From an uncultured bacterium (lineage in GTDB: Bacteria; Bacillota; Clostridia; Lachnospirales; Lachnospiraceae), in NCBI GenBank assembly GCA_905215775.1, contig CAJMRM010000011.1, positions 1 to 64,000 of the forward strand: 64,000 nucleotides of DNA, in the 5' to 3' direction. Positions 50,902-59,855 of the stretch are shown in pieces. A model generated the notes under the pieces. It did no database searches. It saw nothing but the letters and a program-made list of their open reading frames with translations, and was not told where the DNA came from. A program made the position numbers and the translations under genes. Every line of letters begins with the position of its first letter. The first letter of the stretch is position 1.

Positions 50902-51912
50902 CTATTCCTCCCAGGGAAGGGAGGTATTCTCGATGCGCTTGTCCCGCATCATTAAATCGGTCACCGCATCCTTTGCGGGTTTTCCTTCAAACAGAACCTG
51001 GTTCACTGCCTCCACAATGGGCATGGGGACGTAGTATTTCTTCGACAGGGCCAGGGCCGCCCGGGCTGAATAAACGCCCTCCACCACCATCTGGACCTCC
51101 TTCATGGCCTCCTCCATGGAATAGCCCTTTCCAATGAGGATCCCGGCCCGGCGGTTCCGGCTGTGCATGCTGGCGCAGGTCACGATCAGGTCCCCGATCC
51201 CCGTAAGGCCGGCAAAGGTCTGGAAGCTGCCGCCCATGGCCATGCCCAGACGGCTGATCTCCGCAATTCCCCGGGTGATCAGGGCTGCCTTTGTATTATC
51301 GCCGTATCCCAGGCCGTCGGCGGCTCCCGCCGCCAGGGCCACCACATTCTTTAAGGCGGCTCCCACCTCGATTCCCAGGACGTCCGGGCTCGTATATACC
51401 CGGAATACGGGGCTCATAAAGGCGGACTGGACAGTCTCCGCCACCTTTTTCTTCCTGGAGCCCGCAACGCAGGTGGTGGGAAGGCCCCGGCTCACCTCCT
51501 CCGCATGGCTGGGTCCAGAAAGGACTGCCGGCTCGCACTGGGGGATCTCCTCCCGGATGATCTCCGTCATGGTCTTTAAGGTATCCTCCTCGATTCCCTT
51601 GGCCACATCCACGATGATCTGGCCCTGGGGGCAGAATTCCTTCATTCTCCGCGCCGTACTTCTTACAAATACCGACGGGACGGAAAGGACCAGCAGATCC
51701 TTTTCCTTCATGGCCTCCTCCAGATCCGCCGTATAGCGGATGGTATCCGGAAGGATCACCTCCAGAAGATTTTTATGCCGGCGGGTGGAACGCATCTCCT
51801 CGATCTCCTCCGGGATCGCAGACCACAGGTCCACCTGATGGCCGTTATTATTTAAAAGCACTGCAATGGCGGTTCCCCATGTACCGGAACCGATCACACC
51901 GATTTTTCCCAT
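50902..51912 (-). CDS. gpsA: Glycerol-3-phosphate dehydrogenase [NAD(P)+]
   Basis: 336 residues. Makes sn-glycerol-3-phosphate from DHAP for phospholipid synthesis. N-terminal GSGTWGTAIAVLLNNNGH dinucleotide motif; the catalytic lysine lies in GVEVGAALKNVVALAAG-like IEVGAALKNVVALA; FAGLTGIGDLIVTC and SRNRRAG follow. AGGAGGGAAGCTACGT precedes the ATG. It lies 17 nt after plsY, whose product uses G3P as acyl acceptor. Confidence 0.96.
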   Translation of the reverse strand: MGKIGVIGSGTWGTAIAVLLNNNGHQVDLWSAIPEEIEEMRSTRRHKNLLEVILPDTIRYTADLEEAMKEKDLLVLSVPSVFVRSTARRMKEFCPQGQIIVDVAKGIEEDTLKTMTEIIREEIPQCEPAVLSGPSHAEEVSRGLPTTCVAGSRKKKVAETVQSAFMSPVFRVYTSPDVLGIEVGAALKNVVALAAGAADGLGYGDNTKAALITRGIAEISRLGMAMGGSFQTFAGLTGIGDLIVTCASMHSRNRRAGILIGKGYSMEEAMKEVQMVVEGVYSARAALALSKKYYVPMPIVEAVNQVLFEGKPAKDAVTDLMMRDKRIENTSLPWEE

Positions 51913-51929
51913 ACGTAGCTTCCCTCCTG

Positions 51930-52565
51930 TTATTTTGCCTTATTTCCCCACAATTTATTTTCTGTGCCCTTCAGAAGCCTCTTGATATTGGCTCTGTGGC
52001 GCCAGATGGCCATGACCATAAGGATCCCGGCCACTGTGAAAAATTCTGCCAGATTGCCCTCTGCCACCGCGTAATCGCCTCTGAGGCCGTAGAACACCAT
52101 CTGGATAAAGAAGGATACCACCACCAGGATCGAACCCAGGGACACGTATCTGGTGAGGATCACTGCTCCCAGGAAAAACGACGCGCACACCAGAGTCACC
52201 CGCCAGTCCATGGAGACCAGGATCCCTGCCATGGAGGCGATCCCCTTTCCGCCCTTAAAGTGCAGATAAAAGGGGAAATTGTGGCCCAGGACCACCCCCA
52301 GGCCCGCGTAAAGCACATACAGGTCCACGCTGGGGCTTCCCTTCATCACCAGCCGCACCAGCAGGCAGGCAAAGACCGTCTTTAAAAAGTCTCCCAGGAA
52401 TACCAGAAGCCCCGCCTTTTTTCCCATGACCCGCAGCGCGTTGGTGGTCCCGGAGTTTCCGCTGCCGTACTGTCTGATATCGATATGGTGCATTTTTCCA
52501 TAGAGATACCCGGTCTGAAACAGGCCGAATACATACCCCGTCAGAAGACATAAGATCCTTTCCAT
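51930..52565 (-). CDS. plsY: Glycerol-3-phosphate acyltransferase PlsY
   Basis: 211 residues with about five membrane segments. Transfers acyl groups from acyl-phosphate to G3P. Active-site stretches are GSGNSGTTNALRVMG and HFKGGKGIASMAGILV; a C-terminal IWRHRANIKRLLKGTENK. GGAGTAGACC precedes the ATG. Order der-plsY-gpsA is common in Firmicutes. Confidence 0.96.
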   Translation of the reverse strand: MERILCLLTGYVFGLFQTGYLYGKMHHIDIRQYGSGNSGTTNALRVMGKKAGLLVFLGDFLKTVFACLLVRLVMKGSPSVDLYVLYAGLGVVLGHNFPFYLHFKGGKGIASMAGILVSMDWRVTLVCASFFLGAVILTRYVSLGSILVVVSFFIQMVFYGLRGDYAVAEGNLAEFFTVAGILMVMAIWRHRANIKRLLKGTENKLWGNKAK

Positions 52566-52568
52566 GGT

Positions 52569-53894
52569 CTACTCCTTTTCCTTCCGTTCCCGGATGATGA
52601 ATTTTAAGGACGTGCCCCGGAAGCCAAAGGCCTCTCTTATCTTATTCTCCAGATATCTGGTATAAGAGAAGTGCATCAGCTCCTTGTCGTTGACGAAGAT
52701 CACAAAGGTGGGCGGCTTCACGGACACCTGGGTCACATAATAGATCTTTAACCGCTTTCCCTTGTCCGACGGCGGCTGCTGCATGGCCACGGCCTCGGTG
52801 ACGATCTCGTTTAATACGCCGGTGGCCACCCGCAGGTTCTGGTTTTCCCGGACCATGTCGATCAGGTCAAAGAGCTTCTGCATCCGCTGTCCCGTAAGGG
52901 CCGACACAAACACGTACTCCGCATAGGGCATGTACGCCAGGGTCTCCTTGAGCTTATTGGTATATTCATAAATGGTCTTATCCGTTTTTTCAACGGCATC
53001 CCACTTATTGACCACAACGATGATGCCCTTGCCCCGGTCATGGGCGATTCCGGCGATCTTGGCGTCCTGCTCCGTAACGCCCTGGGTGGCGTCAATGACC
53101 ATCAGCACCACGTCGGCCCGGTCCACGGCCGTCACCGTGCGGATGATGCTGTACCGTTCAATATCCTCTTTTACCTTGCTCTTTCTTCTGAGTCCCGCCG
53201 TATCGATGAATACGTATTCGGTGCCGTTATGGACCACCTCCGTATCCACGGCGTCCCTGGTGGTTCCGGCAATATCGGAAACGATCACCCGGTTCTCACC
53301 CAGCATTTTATTGATAATGGAGGATTTGCCCACGTTGGGCTTTCCTACGATGGCCACCCTGGGGCGGTCGTCCTCCTCGTCGTCGTACTGGTCGGGAGTG
53401 AAATGCTTTGCCACCTCGTCCAGAAGCTCTCCCAGGCCCAGCCTGGAGGCTGCGGATACAGGAACGGGATCTCCGATGCCCAGATTATAAAATTCATATA
53501 CGTCGTTTCCGAACTTTTCAAAGCTGTCCACCTTGTTGACAGCCAGCACCACCGGCTTCCTGGATTTTCTCAGCATGTCCGCCACCTTGGAGTCGGAATC
53601 CACCAGACCCTGACGCACATCCACGATGAAAATGATCACATCGGCCGTGTCGATGGCGATCTGGGCCTGCTCCCGCATCTGGGCCAGGATGATATCGCTG
53701 GAATCCGGCTCGATGCCGCCGGTATCGATCAGCGTAAAGGAGTGGTTCAGCCAGGTACAGTCTGCATAGATCCGGTCCCTGGTCACTCCCGGGGTATCTT
53801 TTACAATGGAAATGGCACTGCCGGCCAGCACGTTGAACAGCGTGGATTTTCCCACGTTGGGGCGGCCCACAATGGCTACGATTGGTTTGCTCAT
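52569..53894 (-). CDS. der: Ribosome biogenesis GTPase Der
   Basis: 441 residues. Tandem GTPase domains followed by a KH-like domain, needed for 50S assembly. First G domain: GRPNVGKSTLFN, DTPGV, DTGGIEP, NKVD. Second: GKPNVGKSSIIN, DTAGLRRKSKV, NKWD. Both P-loops look intact. AAGGAGATCAAT precedes the ATG. It lies 29 nt after the DUF512 gene and 3 nt before plsY. Confidence 0.97.
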   Translation of the reverse strand: MSKPIVAIVGRPNVGKSTLFNVLAGSAISIVKDTPGVTRDRIYADCTWLNHSFTLIDTGGIEPDSSDIILAQMREQAQIAIDTADVIIFIVDVRQGLVDSDSKVADMLRKSRKPVVLAVNKVDSFEKFGNDVYEFYNLGIGDPVPVSAASRLGLGELLDEVAKHFTPDQYDDEEDDRPRVAIVGKPNVGKSSIINKMLGENRVIVSDIAGTTRDAVDTEVVHNGTEYVFIDTAGLRRKSKVKEDIERYSIIRTVTAVDRADVVLMVIDATQGVTEQDAKIAGIAHDRGKGIIVVVNKWDAVEKTDKTIYEYTNKLKETLAYMPYAEYVFVSALTGQRMQKLFDLIDMVRENQNLRVATGVLNEIVTEAVAMQQPPSDKGKRLKIYYVTQVSVKPPTFVIFVNDKELMHFSYTRYLENKIREAFGFRGTSLKFIIRERKEKE

Positions 53895-53923
53895 ATTGAT
53901 CTCCTTTTTATGGATGTTTTCTC

Positions 53924-55321
53924 TTAAAGGACCTCTCCCTCTTCCGAAAGGTGCAGGTCTTTCATGGACGGCTCATACATGCCGTGCTCGGTGGTCTGTT
54001 CCTCGGCGGCCTCCCGGTCCAGGATGGCCGAAGCCAGATCATATCCGCTTGATTTTACTATATTTATGGGAATCTGTAAAGCGGCCTCAGCCTGGGCCCT
54101 GGTCATATCGTCCAGGAATACCTCCTCCCCGCTTTTAAACATCACCGACGGAAGCAGCAGACGGTCTCCCAAAGGCTTTCCCTTCAGCTGGGCCACCAGA
54201 TCCTGCCCGGTGATCAGACCGGCCACGGTGATCATCTCGCCGAAAAAATCGTTGCGGATGGGATAAAGATGGAGCTTCCTTCCCGGATATACCGCCTCCA
54301 GCTGGTCCAGCAGCCGTTTTAAATAGGGATACGCCAGGAAGCCTGTGGCCATGGACAGCTCCTCCGTCTTCCCGTCGTCCTCTCCTCCGTCCAGGGCATC
54401 CATAAATTCCTCATACAGGAGCCGGATCATCCCGACGCCGTTTTCCAGCTGGATATAACCGTCGTAACGGCTCTCCTCCGGAAGCTCCCTTCCCGCTAAA
54501 ATATACCACTCGTCACTGGCATGGATAAAATGGAGCTTATGCTTTTCATACATTTTTTTCTGCCATTCTTCGATCAGATCGATGACCTGGCAGGCGTCCT
54601 CCTTTGTGAACGGCTCCAGCGGATACAGGCCGTTCCGGAATTTCGAAAGTCCCACAGGCACCACTGATACGCTCTGCATATGGGGCGCATAGGCGGACAG
54701 CTGTTCAATGGAATACCGCAGCTCCTCGCCGTCATTAATACCCTTGCAGAGAACGATCTGGCCGTTCATCTCCGTTCCCGCCTCGTAAAGGCGGCCGATC
54801 TTTTTCAAGGCCTCCCCGGCAAACCGGTTGTTGAGCATCCGGCACCGCAGCTCGGGATTCATGGTCTGGACCGAAATATTTATGGGGGCCAGATGGAACC
54901 GGATGATCCGGTCGATGTCCTTATCGCTCATGTTGGTCAGGGTAATGTAGTTCCCCTGGAGGAAGGACAGCCTGGAATCGTCGTCCTTAAAATACAGAGT
55001 TTCCCGCATTCCCGGCGGCATCTGGTCGATGAAGCAGAAGATGCATTTATTCCGGCAGGAACGGTATTCGCTCATAAGGCCGTTTTCAAAGGAAAGGCCC
55101 ATGTCCTCCCCGCCGGTCTCGATCTCCAGCTCCCATTCCTCCCCGTTCTGCTTCTGCACAGTCATAACGAAGCTTTCGCTGTCGGTCATATAGTCATAGT
55201 CAAAGATATCCTCGATCTCTTCCCCGTCTATGGTCAGCAGCACATCTCCCGGCTCCAGCTCCAGCTCTTCGCCGATGGAGCCCGGAGCCACCGCTGTTAT
55301 TTTATGTCCCTTGTTTTTCAA
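53924..55321 (-). CDS. PDZ-DUF512 protein with radical-SAM-like cysteines
   Basis: 465 residues. N-terminal PDZ-like domain (about 1-60: ITAVAPGSIGEELELEPGD), then CRNKCIFCFIDQMP with Cys89, Cys93 and Cys96 in the C-x3-C-x2-C spacing of radical SAM iron-sulfur clusters. A C-terminal DUF512 domain has GLSKFRNGLYPLEPF and ASDEWYILAGRELPEE. The reaction and substrate are unknown. It is encoded immediately before der, a conserved pairing in Clostridia. The start is a TTG with AAGGGGATAG upstream. It heads the operon der-plsY-gpsA. Confidence 0.88.
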   Translation of the reverse strand: MKNKGHKITAVAPGSIGEELELEPGDVLLTIDGEEIEDIFDYDYMTDSESFVMTVQKQNGEEWELEIETGGEDMGLSFENGLMSEYRSCRNKCIFCFIDQMPPGMRETLYFKDDDSRLSFLQGNYITLTNMSDKDIDRIIRFHLAPINISVQTMNPELRCRMLNNRFAGEALKKIGRLYEAGTEMNGQIVLCKGINDGEELRYSIEQLSAYAPHMQSVSVVPVGLSKFRNGLYPLEPFTKEDACQVIDLIEEWQKKMYEKHKLHFIHASDEWYILAGRELPEESRYDGYIQLENGVGMIRLLYEEFMDALDGGEDDGKTEELSMATGFLAYPYLKRLLDQLEAVYPGRKLHLYPIRNDFFGEMITVAGLITGQDLVAQLKGKPLGDRLLLPSVMFKSGEEVFLDDMTRAQAEAALQIPINIVKSSGYDLASAILDREAAEEQTTEHGMYEPSMKDLHLSEEGEVL

Positions 55322-55368
55322 TTTCTATCCCCTTCCGGCAGTGTCCTAAGCCGGTATCTGCCTTCTCC

Positions 55369-55397
55369 ATCATACCAATCTTCCGCAGATTTGTAAA
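55369..55397 (-). promoter_or_regulatory. Promoter of the DUF512-der-plsY-gpsA operon
   Basis: TTTACA (55392-55397), a 17-base spacer and TATGAT (55369-55374) on the minus strand. It is back to back with the prs promoter. Confidence 0.65.
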
Positions 55398-55435
55398 GAA
55401 ATGATGTTCTTTTTTCTAAAATAGGGCGGCGGCTA

Positions 55436-55465
55436 TTGACGAAAAACATCGAACAATGGTATAAA
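55436..55465 (+). promoter_or_regulatory. Promoter of prs
   Basis: TTGACG (55436-55441), 18 bases and TATAAA (55460-55465). It leaves a leader of about 60 nt, in which GTCCC and GGGAC-type short repeats occur (55485-55502), a possible small hairpin. Confidence 0.65.
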
Positions 55466-55533
55466 TGATATGAGTGAAAGAATGTCCCGTCCCAGGGACG
55501 GGAAAAATGGTAAAAAGCGGAGGAATCTTTGAC

Positions 55534-56727
55534 ATGTCGAATCAGTACGTTTTCAATGACCGTCTTCCCATTGCGCCGTTAAAGATCGCGGCTCTGGAAA
55601 GCTGTCAGGACCTTGCAAAAAAGGTCAATGACCACATTGTAAACTTTCGTCGCAACGATACGGAGGAGTTAATGCGCAGACAGCAGGACCTTCAGTACCG
55701 CGGCTACGATGTGGACTCCTATCTCCTGGACTGCGCCTGCCCGCGTTTTGGCAGCGGCGAAGGCAAGGGAGTTATCCGGGAGTCTGTGCGCGGTACAGAT
55801 GTGTTTGCCATGGTGGATGTGACCAACCACTCCCTGACCTACAAAATGTCCGGCTATGTGAACCATATGTCTCCGGATGACCACTACCAGGATCTGAAGC
55901 GTATCATCGGCGCCTGTGCGTCCACAGCCCACAGGATCAACGTGATCATGCCGTTCCTTTATGAGAGCCGTCAGCATAAGCGCACCAACCGGGAATCCCT
56001 GGACTGCGCCATGGCCCTGGAAGAGCTGGTCCATATGGGCGTTTCCAATATCATCACCTTTGATGCCCACGATCCGCGGGTCCAGAACGCCATCCCCCTG
56101 TCCGGCTTTGACAACTTCATGCCCACCTACCAGTTCGTAAAGGCCCTGTTCAAGCACGACCAGTCCTTAAAGATCGACAAGGATCATCTGATGGTCATCA
56201 GCCCCGACGAGGGCGCCATGAACCGTGCCGTATATCTGGCCAACAACCTGGGCGTGGATATGGGTATGTTCTATAAGAGACGTGACTATTCCAAGGTCAT
56301 CAACGGCAGAAACCCCATCGTGGCCCATGAATTCCTGGGAAGCTCCGTGGAAGGAAAGACTGTGATCATCATCGACGACATGATCTCCTCCGGTGAAAGC
56401 ATGCTGGATACCGCCAAAGAGTTAAAGGAAAGAAAGGCTGCCAAGGTAGCCGTATGCTGTACCTTCGGACTCTTTACCAGCGGCCTCGATAAATTCGACG
56501 AGTTCTTTGAGAAGGGCTATATCGACAGCGTGGTGACCACCAACTTAAACTACCGGGCTCCGGAGCTGTTTGAGCGTCCGTGGTATGTGGAGGCAGATAT
56601 GAGCAAATATATTGCTGCCATCATCAACTCCTTAAACCACGATGTATCCATCAGCAGCGCCCTGTCTCCCACAGACAAGATCCAGAAGCTCATTAAAAAG
56701 TATAACGCCGGCGGCTTCAATCGTTAA
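55534..56727 (+). CDS. prs: Ribose-phosphate pyrophosphokinase, long form
   Basis: 397 residues, against about 315 in the classical enzyme. Makes PRPP from ribose-5-phosphate and ATP for nucleotides, His and Trp. The PRPP-binding loop is VIIIDDMISSGESMLDTA; the catalytic region holds FDAHDPRVQNAIPL; ADLH-type flags are altered. The N-terminal ~60 residues and a C-terminal tail (SSALSPTDKIQKLIKKYN) make up the extra length. The start is set at 55534 by GGAGG ten bases upstream; the in-frame ATG at 55474 lacks one. Monocistronic, the only plus-strand gene in the right half. Confidence 0.9.
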   Translation: MSNQYVFNDRLPIAPLKIAALESCQDLAKKVNDHIVNFRRNDTEELMRRQQDLQYRGYDVDSYLLDCACPRFGSGEGKGVIRESVRGTDVFAMVDVTNHSLTYKMSGYVNHMSPDDHYQDLKRIIGACASTAHRINVIMPFLYESRQHKRTNRESLDCAMALEELVHMGVSNIITFDAHDPRVQNAIPLSGFDNFMPTYQFVKALFKHDQSLKIDKDHLMVISPDEGAMNRAVYLANNLGVDMGMFYKRRDYSKVINGRNPIVAHEFLGSSVEGKTVIIIDDMISSGESMLDTAKELKERKAAKVAVCCTFGLFTSGLDKFDEFFEKGYIDSVVTTNLNYRAPELFERPWYVEADMSKYIAAIINSLNHDVSISSALSPTDKIQKLIKKYNAGGFNR

Positions 56728-56765
56728 TCAGGAGCCGGCCGCATAAGCCAGTCCGCTTAAACGGA

Positions 56766-56831
56766 ACGGGGATCCCGCAGATCATAAGGATTTTTCCTTT
56801 TTCTGCGGGATCCCCGTTTTCCGTCCGGCTC
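56766..56831 (+). terminator. Terminator of prs
   Basis: A perfect 16-bp stem: ACGGGGATCCCGCAGA (56766-56781) pairs with TCTGCGGGATCCCCGT (56812-56827), followed by TTTTCC. It also lies 3' of the convergent DUF6506 gene, but the minus-side T-run is weak. Confidence 0.85.
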
Positions 56832-56845
56832 TCTGTATCTGAAGC

Positions 56846-57133
56846 CTATTTCCCGGCAAACGCCTTCTGATATACGTCGTCCTGCTCCGGAAGATGGGTC
56901 ACATATCCCACCGGGATCCGGTTTCCGGTGGCCTCGATCACAGCCCTGGCTCCCTCTTCCCGGAAGGCGCCGCAGAGCTCGATGCAGTCGATCCCCTCTT
57001 CCTCCAGCTTTTTTGCAGTACGGGCTGCGTCCTCAAGATCTGAAACGCCGATGATCCGGGCCGCTCCGTTATGGATCTGCGCCTGGTCCTCCCCGCTGTT
57101 GAATTTTCCCATGATCAGAAATGCAAATTTCAT
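56846..57133 (-). CDS. DUF6506 family protein
   Basis: 95 residues, MKFAFLIMGKFNSGEDQAQ at the start, then ARIIGVSDLEDAARTAKKLEEEGIDCIELCGAF. It reads as a small alpha/beta protein with a conserved CIELCGAF segment and no membrane part. Function is unknown. AAGGAGGAAGCGGG decides the start at 57133; the longer frame to 57235 overlaps the ABC ATPase gene. It is the last gene of the right-hand run. Confidence 0.8.
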   Translation of the reverse strand: MKFAFLIMGKFNSGEDQAQIHNGAARIIGVSDLEDAARTAKKLEEEGIDCIELCGAFREEGARAVIEATGNRIPVGYVTHLPEQDDVYQKAFAGK

Positions 57134-57149
57134 CCCGCTTCCTCCTTCT

Positions 57150-58115
57150 TTATAAATGACAGTTTTCAGTCCCGTCGTTTCCGCCGCCCCATCCGGCCCG
57201 CACCCGGTCTCCGGCAGAAAAGCGGCTTCCCTCACGGCCGAAACGGTCTGCCTTGATCACACTGCTTCCATTCTCCAGCTCATAAAGCGTATGGGCTCCC
57301 ATAAAGCTGACTGACCGGACGGTATAGGCGCCGGACGGATCCTTTTCCATCCACACATCCTCCGGCCTTACGATCTGTACCCGGCCGTTTTCCTCCACAT
57401 AGTTGGCCTTTCCCACAAAGGAAGCCACATACCGGCTCGCAGGAGAAAAGTAGATCTCCCTGGGGGTCCCGGTCTGGACGGCCACTCCCTTTTCCATGAC
57501 CACGATCTTATCCGAAAGACTCAATGCCTCCTCCTGGTCGTGGGTCACAAAGACCATGGTGATCCCCAGCTTCTTCTGGAGCTCCTTCAGCTCCTCTCTC
57601 AGCTGTACCCGGAGCCCTGCATCCAGGTTGGAAAGGGGCTCGTCCAGCAGGAGGATCTTGGGTCCGGTGGCCATGGCGCGGGCCAGGGCCACTCTCTGCT
57701 GCTGGCCGCCGGATAATTCTCCGATCCTGGCTTTTTCATACCCGGAAAGTCCCACGGTCTTCAGCTCCTCCATGGCAATGGGGACCGCCTCCCTCTTCTT
57801 CATCCCCCGGAAAAACCGGAGTCCGTAGCAGACGTTGTCCAGCACGTTCAGATGGGGAAACAGCGCGTAGCTCTGGAACACCGTGGACACGGGCCGGCGC
57901 TCCGGCGGAAGGGCCGTGATGTCCTCCCCTTCCAGGAGGATATGACCGGAATCCGGCCGGATAAAGCCGCCCAGAAGATTCAGGGTCGTGGTCTTTCCGC
58001 AGCCGGAGGGGCCCAGCAGCGTCACAAACGATCCCTCCTCGATCTCCAGATCCAGGTTTTTTAACCCCTTTTCTTCCTCATATATCTTTTTAAGGCCTTT
58101 CAGCTGTAAAAACAT
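57150..58115 (-). CDS. ABC importer ATPase, Fe3+/polyamine/organophosphate type
   Basis: 321 residues. Walker A GPSGCGKTTT, Q-loop FQSYALFPHL, signature LSGGQQQRVALARAMA, Walker B ILLLDEPLSNLD and the H-loop THDQEEAL. A C-terminal TOBE-like region follows (about 240-321). It energises uptake with the adjacent double permease and binding protein. The class (FbpC/PotA/PhnT) is clear but the substrate is not. The ATG follows the permease stop at once. Confidence 0.93.
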   Translation of the reverse strand: MFLQLKGLKKIYEEEKGLKNLDLEIEEGSFVTLLGPSGCGKTTTLNLLGGFIRPDSGHILLEGEDITALPPERRPVSTVFQSYALFPHLNVLDNVCYGLRFFRGMKKREAVPIAMEELKTVGLSGYEKARIGELSGGQQQRVALARAMATGPKILLLDEPLSNLDAGLRVQLREELKELQKKLGITMVFVTHDQEEALSLSDKIVVMEKGVAVQTGTPREIYFSPASRYVASFVGKANYVEENGRVQIVRPEDVWMEKDPSGAYTVRSVSFMGAHTLYELENGSSVIKADRFGREGSRFSAGDRVRAGWGGGNDGTENCHL

Positions 58116-58116
58116 C

Positions 58117-59781
58117 TTATTTCCCTCCCCGTTCTCTTCGTTTTGTCAGACTCATAAACGCCATATTGATCCCCACCGTGACAAGGATGATCAGGACCGC
58201 CTGGACAGAGGCAACGCCGTACCGGCCGTTTTCAATGGACTGGAACAGCTCCGCGCTGGCCACGTTTTTTCCCGGTGAGATCAGGAAGATAATGGCTCCC
58301 ACCGACGTCATACAGGACGTAAAAATGGAAATAAAGCCAGTGGCAAAGGTAGTCTTGAGCAGAGGCAGGATCACACCGAAGAGCACCTCCAGGCGGCTGG
58401 CTCCCAGATCCCTGGCCGCGTCCTCGATCTTTCTGTCGATCCCCGAAAACATGGCGTTGGCCGACTTATTGGTCAGCGAGATCTGGCGGAACACCAGGTT
58501 CAGGATAATGATGGCCGACGTGCCGCGGATGTACATGGGCGGATGGCTGAAGGCCGCCACATACCCCAGTCCGAAAAAGGTCCCCGGGATGATATAGGGA
58601 AGCAGGGCAAAAAATTCTGCCGCCCGCATTCCGGCGATCCTTCTCCGGTGCGTATAGTAAGACAGAAGGATCCCTAAAAAGGCCGATACGGCGGCCGCCA
58701 CAGCCGAATATACCAGGCTGTGGCCAAAGGAATTCCACTGGGACCGGGGAAGCTTCCCGAAATAGTCCAGGGTAAAGGTAAGGGATCCGGAGGCCGTATT
58801 GGAAACTGCTGACAAAAAGATATTTCCATATTTCAGCGCCATCACCAGAAAGAACAGCCCGGTCACCGTCCAGGCGGCTGCGGCAGCTGCCCCTGTGAGC
58901 GTGTAGGCCGGCTCCCCGTCCATGGAGTTCCGGTCTGTTCCCCCCGAAGACTCGTTCTTTTTGAGACTCTGATAGTAAAAGTAAAAGGCTACGGCAGCTG
59001 CGGGCACCATCAGGATGCTGATGGCCGAGGCTCTCCCCAGATTGGCCGTGGAGATCACCTGGGTATAGGCCTCTGTGGCCAGGACCTTAAAATTCCCTCC
59101 AATGACGATGGGCGTTCCAAAATCCGCCAGGTTCATGGTAAAAAGCGTAAACAATACCGAAAGGAGCCCCGGCCGGATCATCGGGAGGATCACAGAAAAC
59201 AGAGTCTTTTCTGGCGAGGCACCCAGGTCCCTGGATGCCAGGATCAGCCGCTGGTCCATATGGTCAAAGGACGGGAGCAGCATCAATGCTGCAAAGGAGA
59301 TGCTGCCGATCATCTGGAGGATCACGATCCCATGCCATCCATAGGGGTTGACGCTGAGCCCCAGAAGCTGGTGCGTGATCAGTCCCCGTCTTCCAAAAAG
59401 GAAGATATACGCCAGCGCCGATACAAACGGCGGAGAGATCATGGTGAAAAGCAGGGATTTTCTCAGAAACCGCCGGAACCGGCCCGGAGCCGCATAAGCC
59501 GTGAGGGCGATGAAAAACGCCGCCGCCGTGGTCAGCACGGAGGACAGCGAGGATACCCACAGACTGTTCCGGATCAGCTTAAGGCTTTTCTCAGACGCCA
59601 GCTCTCTGTAATATTCCAGCGTAAAATGGCCGTCCTTAAAAAAGCTGGTGGCTACCACCGAAACGATCGGATACAGGATGAACAGGGCGATCCCGGCCAG
59701 CACCATGGCAAGGATCAGCAGGTCCCCTGCCCCCGCCCATGGATACCTGCCGTTCCGTCTTTTTTCTGTACGTGGATTCAT
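58117..59781 (-). CDS. ABC importer permease, fused double domain
   Basis: 554 residues, about 12 membrane segments. It is two permease domains in one chain, as in FbpB/AfuB. Each has an EAA-like loop for ATPase contact: DLGASPEKTLFSVILP in the first half and DLGASRLEVLFGVILP in the second. A hydrophilic linker with KKNESSGGTDRNS lies between. AAAGGAAATATC precedes the ATG. A GC-rich hairpin separates it from the binding-protein gene. Confidence 0.93.
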   Translation of the reverse strand: MNPRTEKRRNGRYPWAGAGDLLILAMVLAGIALFILYPIVSVVATSFFKDGHFTLEYYRELASEKSLKLIRNSLWVSSLSSVLTTAAAFFIALTAYAAPGRFRRFLRKSLLFTMISPPFVSALAYIFLFGRRGLITHQLLGLSVNPYGWHGIVILQMIGSISFAALMLLPSFDHMDQRLILASRDLGASPEKTLFSVILPMIRPGLLSVLFTLFTMNLADFGTPIVIGGNFKVLATEAYTQVISTANLGRASAISILMVPAAAVAFYFYYQSLKKNESSGGTDRNSMDGEPAYTLTGAAAAAAWTVTGLFFLVMALKYGNIFLSAVSNTASGSLTFTLDYFGKLPRSQWNSFGHSLVYSAVAAAVSAFLGILLSYYTHRRRIAGMRAAEFFALLPYIIPGTFFGLGYVAAFSHPPMYIRGTSAIIILNLVFRQISLTNKSANAMFSGIDRKIEDAARDLGASRLEVLFGVILPLLKTTFATGFISIFTSCMTSVGAIIFLISPGKNVASAELFQSIENGRYGVASVQAVLIILVTVGINMAFMSLTKRRERGGK

Positions 59782-59820
59782 GATATTTCCTTTCCTGTCT
59801 GGTTCTCAATGGTGTGAAAA

Positions 59821-59841
59821 GGGCGGGTATCTCACCCGCCC
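59821..59841 (-). terminator. Intercistronic hairpin after the binding-protein gene
   Basis: GGGCGGGT (59821-59828) pairs with ACCCGCCC (59834-59841) and is followed on the minus strand by TTTTCAC. The short T-run suggests partial termination or 3'-end protection, which would give more binding protein than permease. Confidence 0.6.
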
Positions 59842-59855
59842 GGTTTTATGTCTTA

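Noticed and set aside
50067..51137. Plus-strand frame of 356 codons
   Set aside because: Crosses the spoIVA-gpsA boundary antisense to both genes; no domain recognised.
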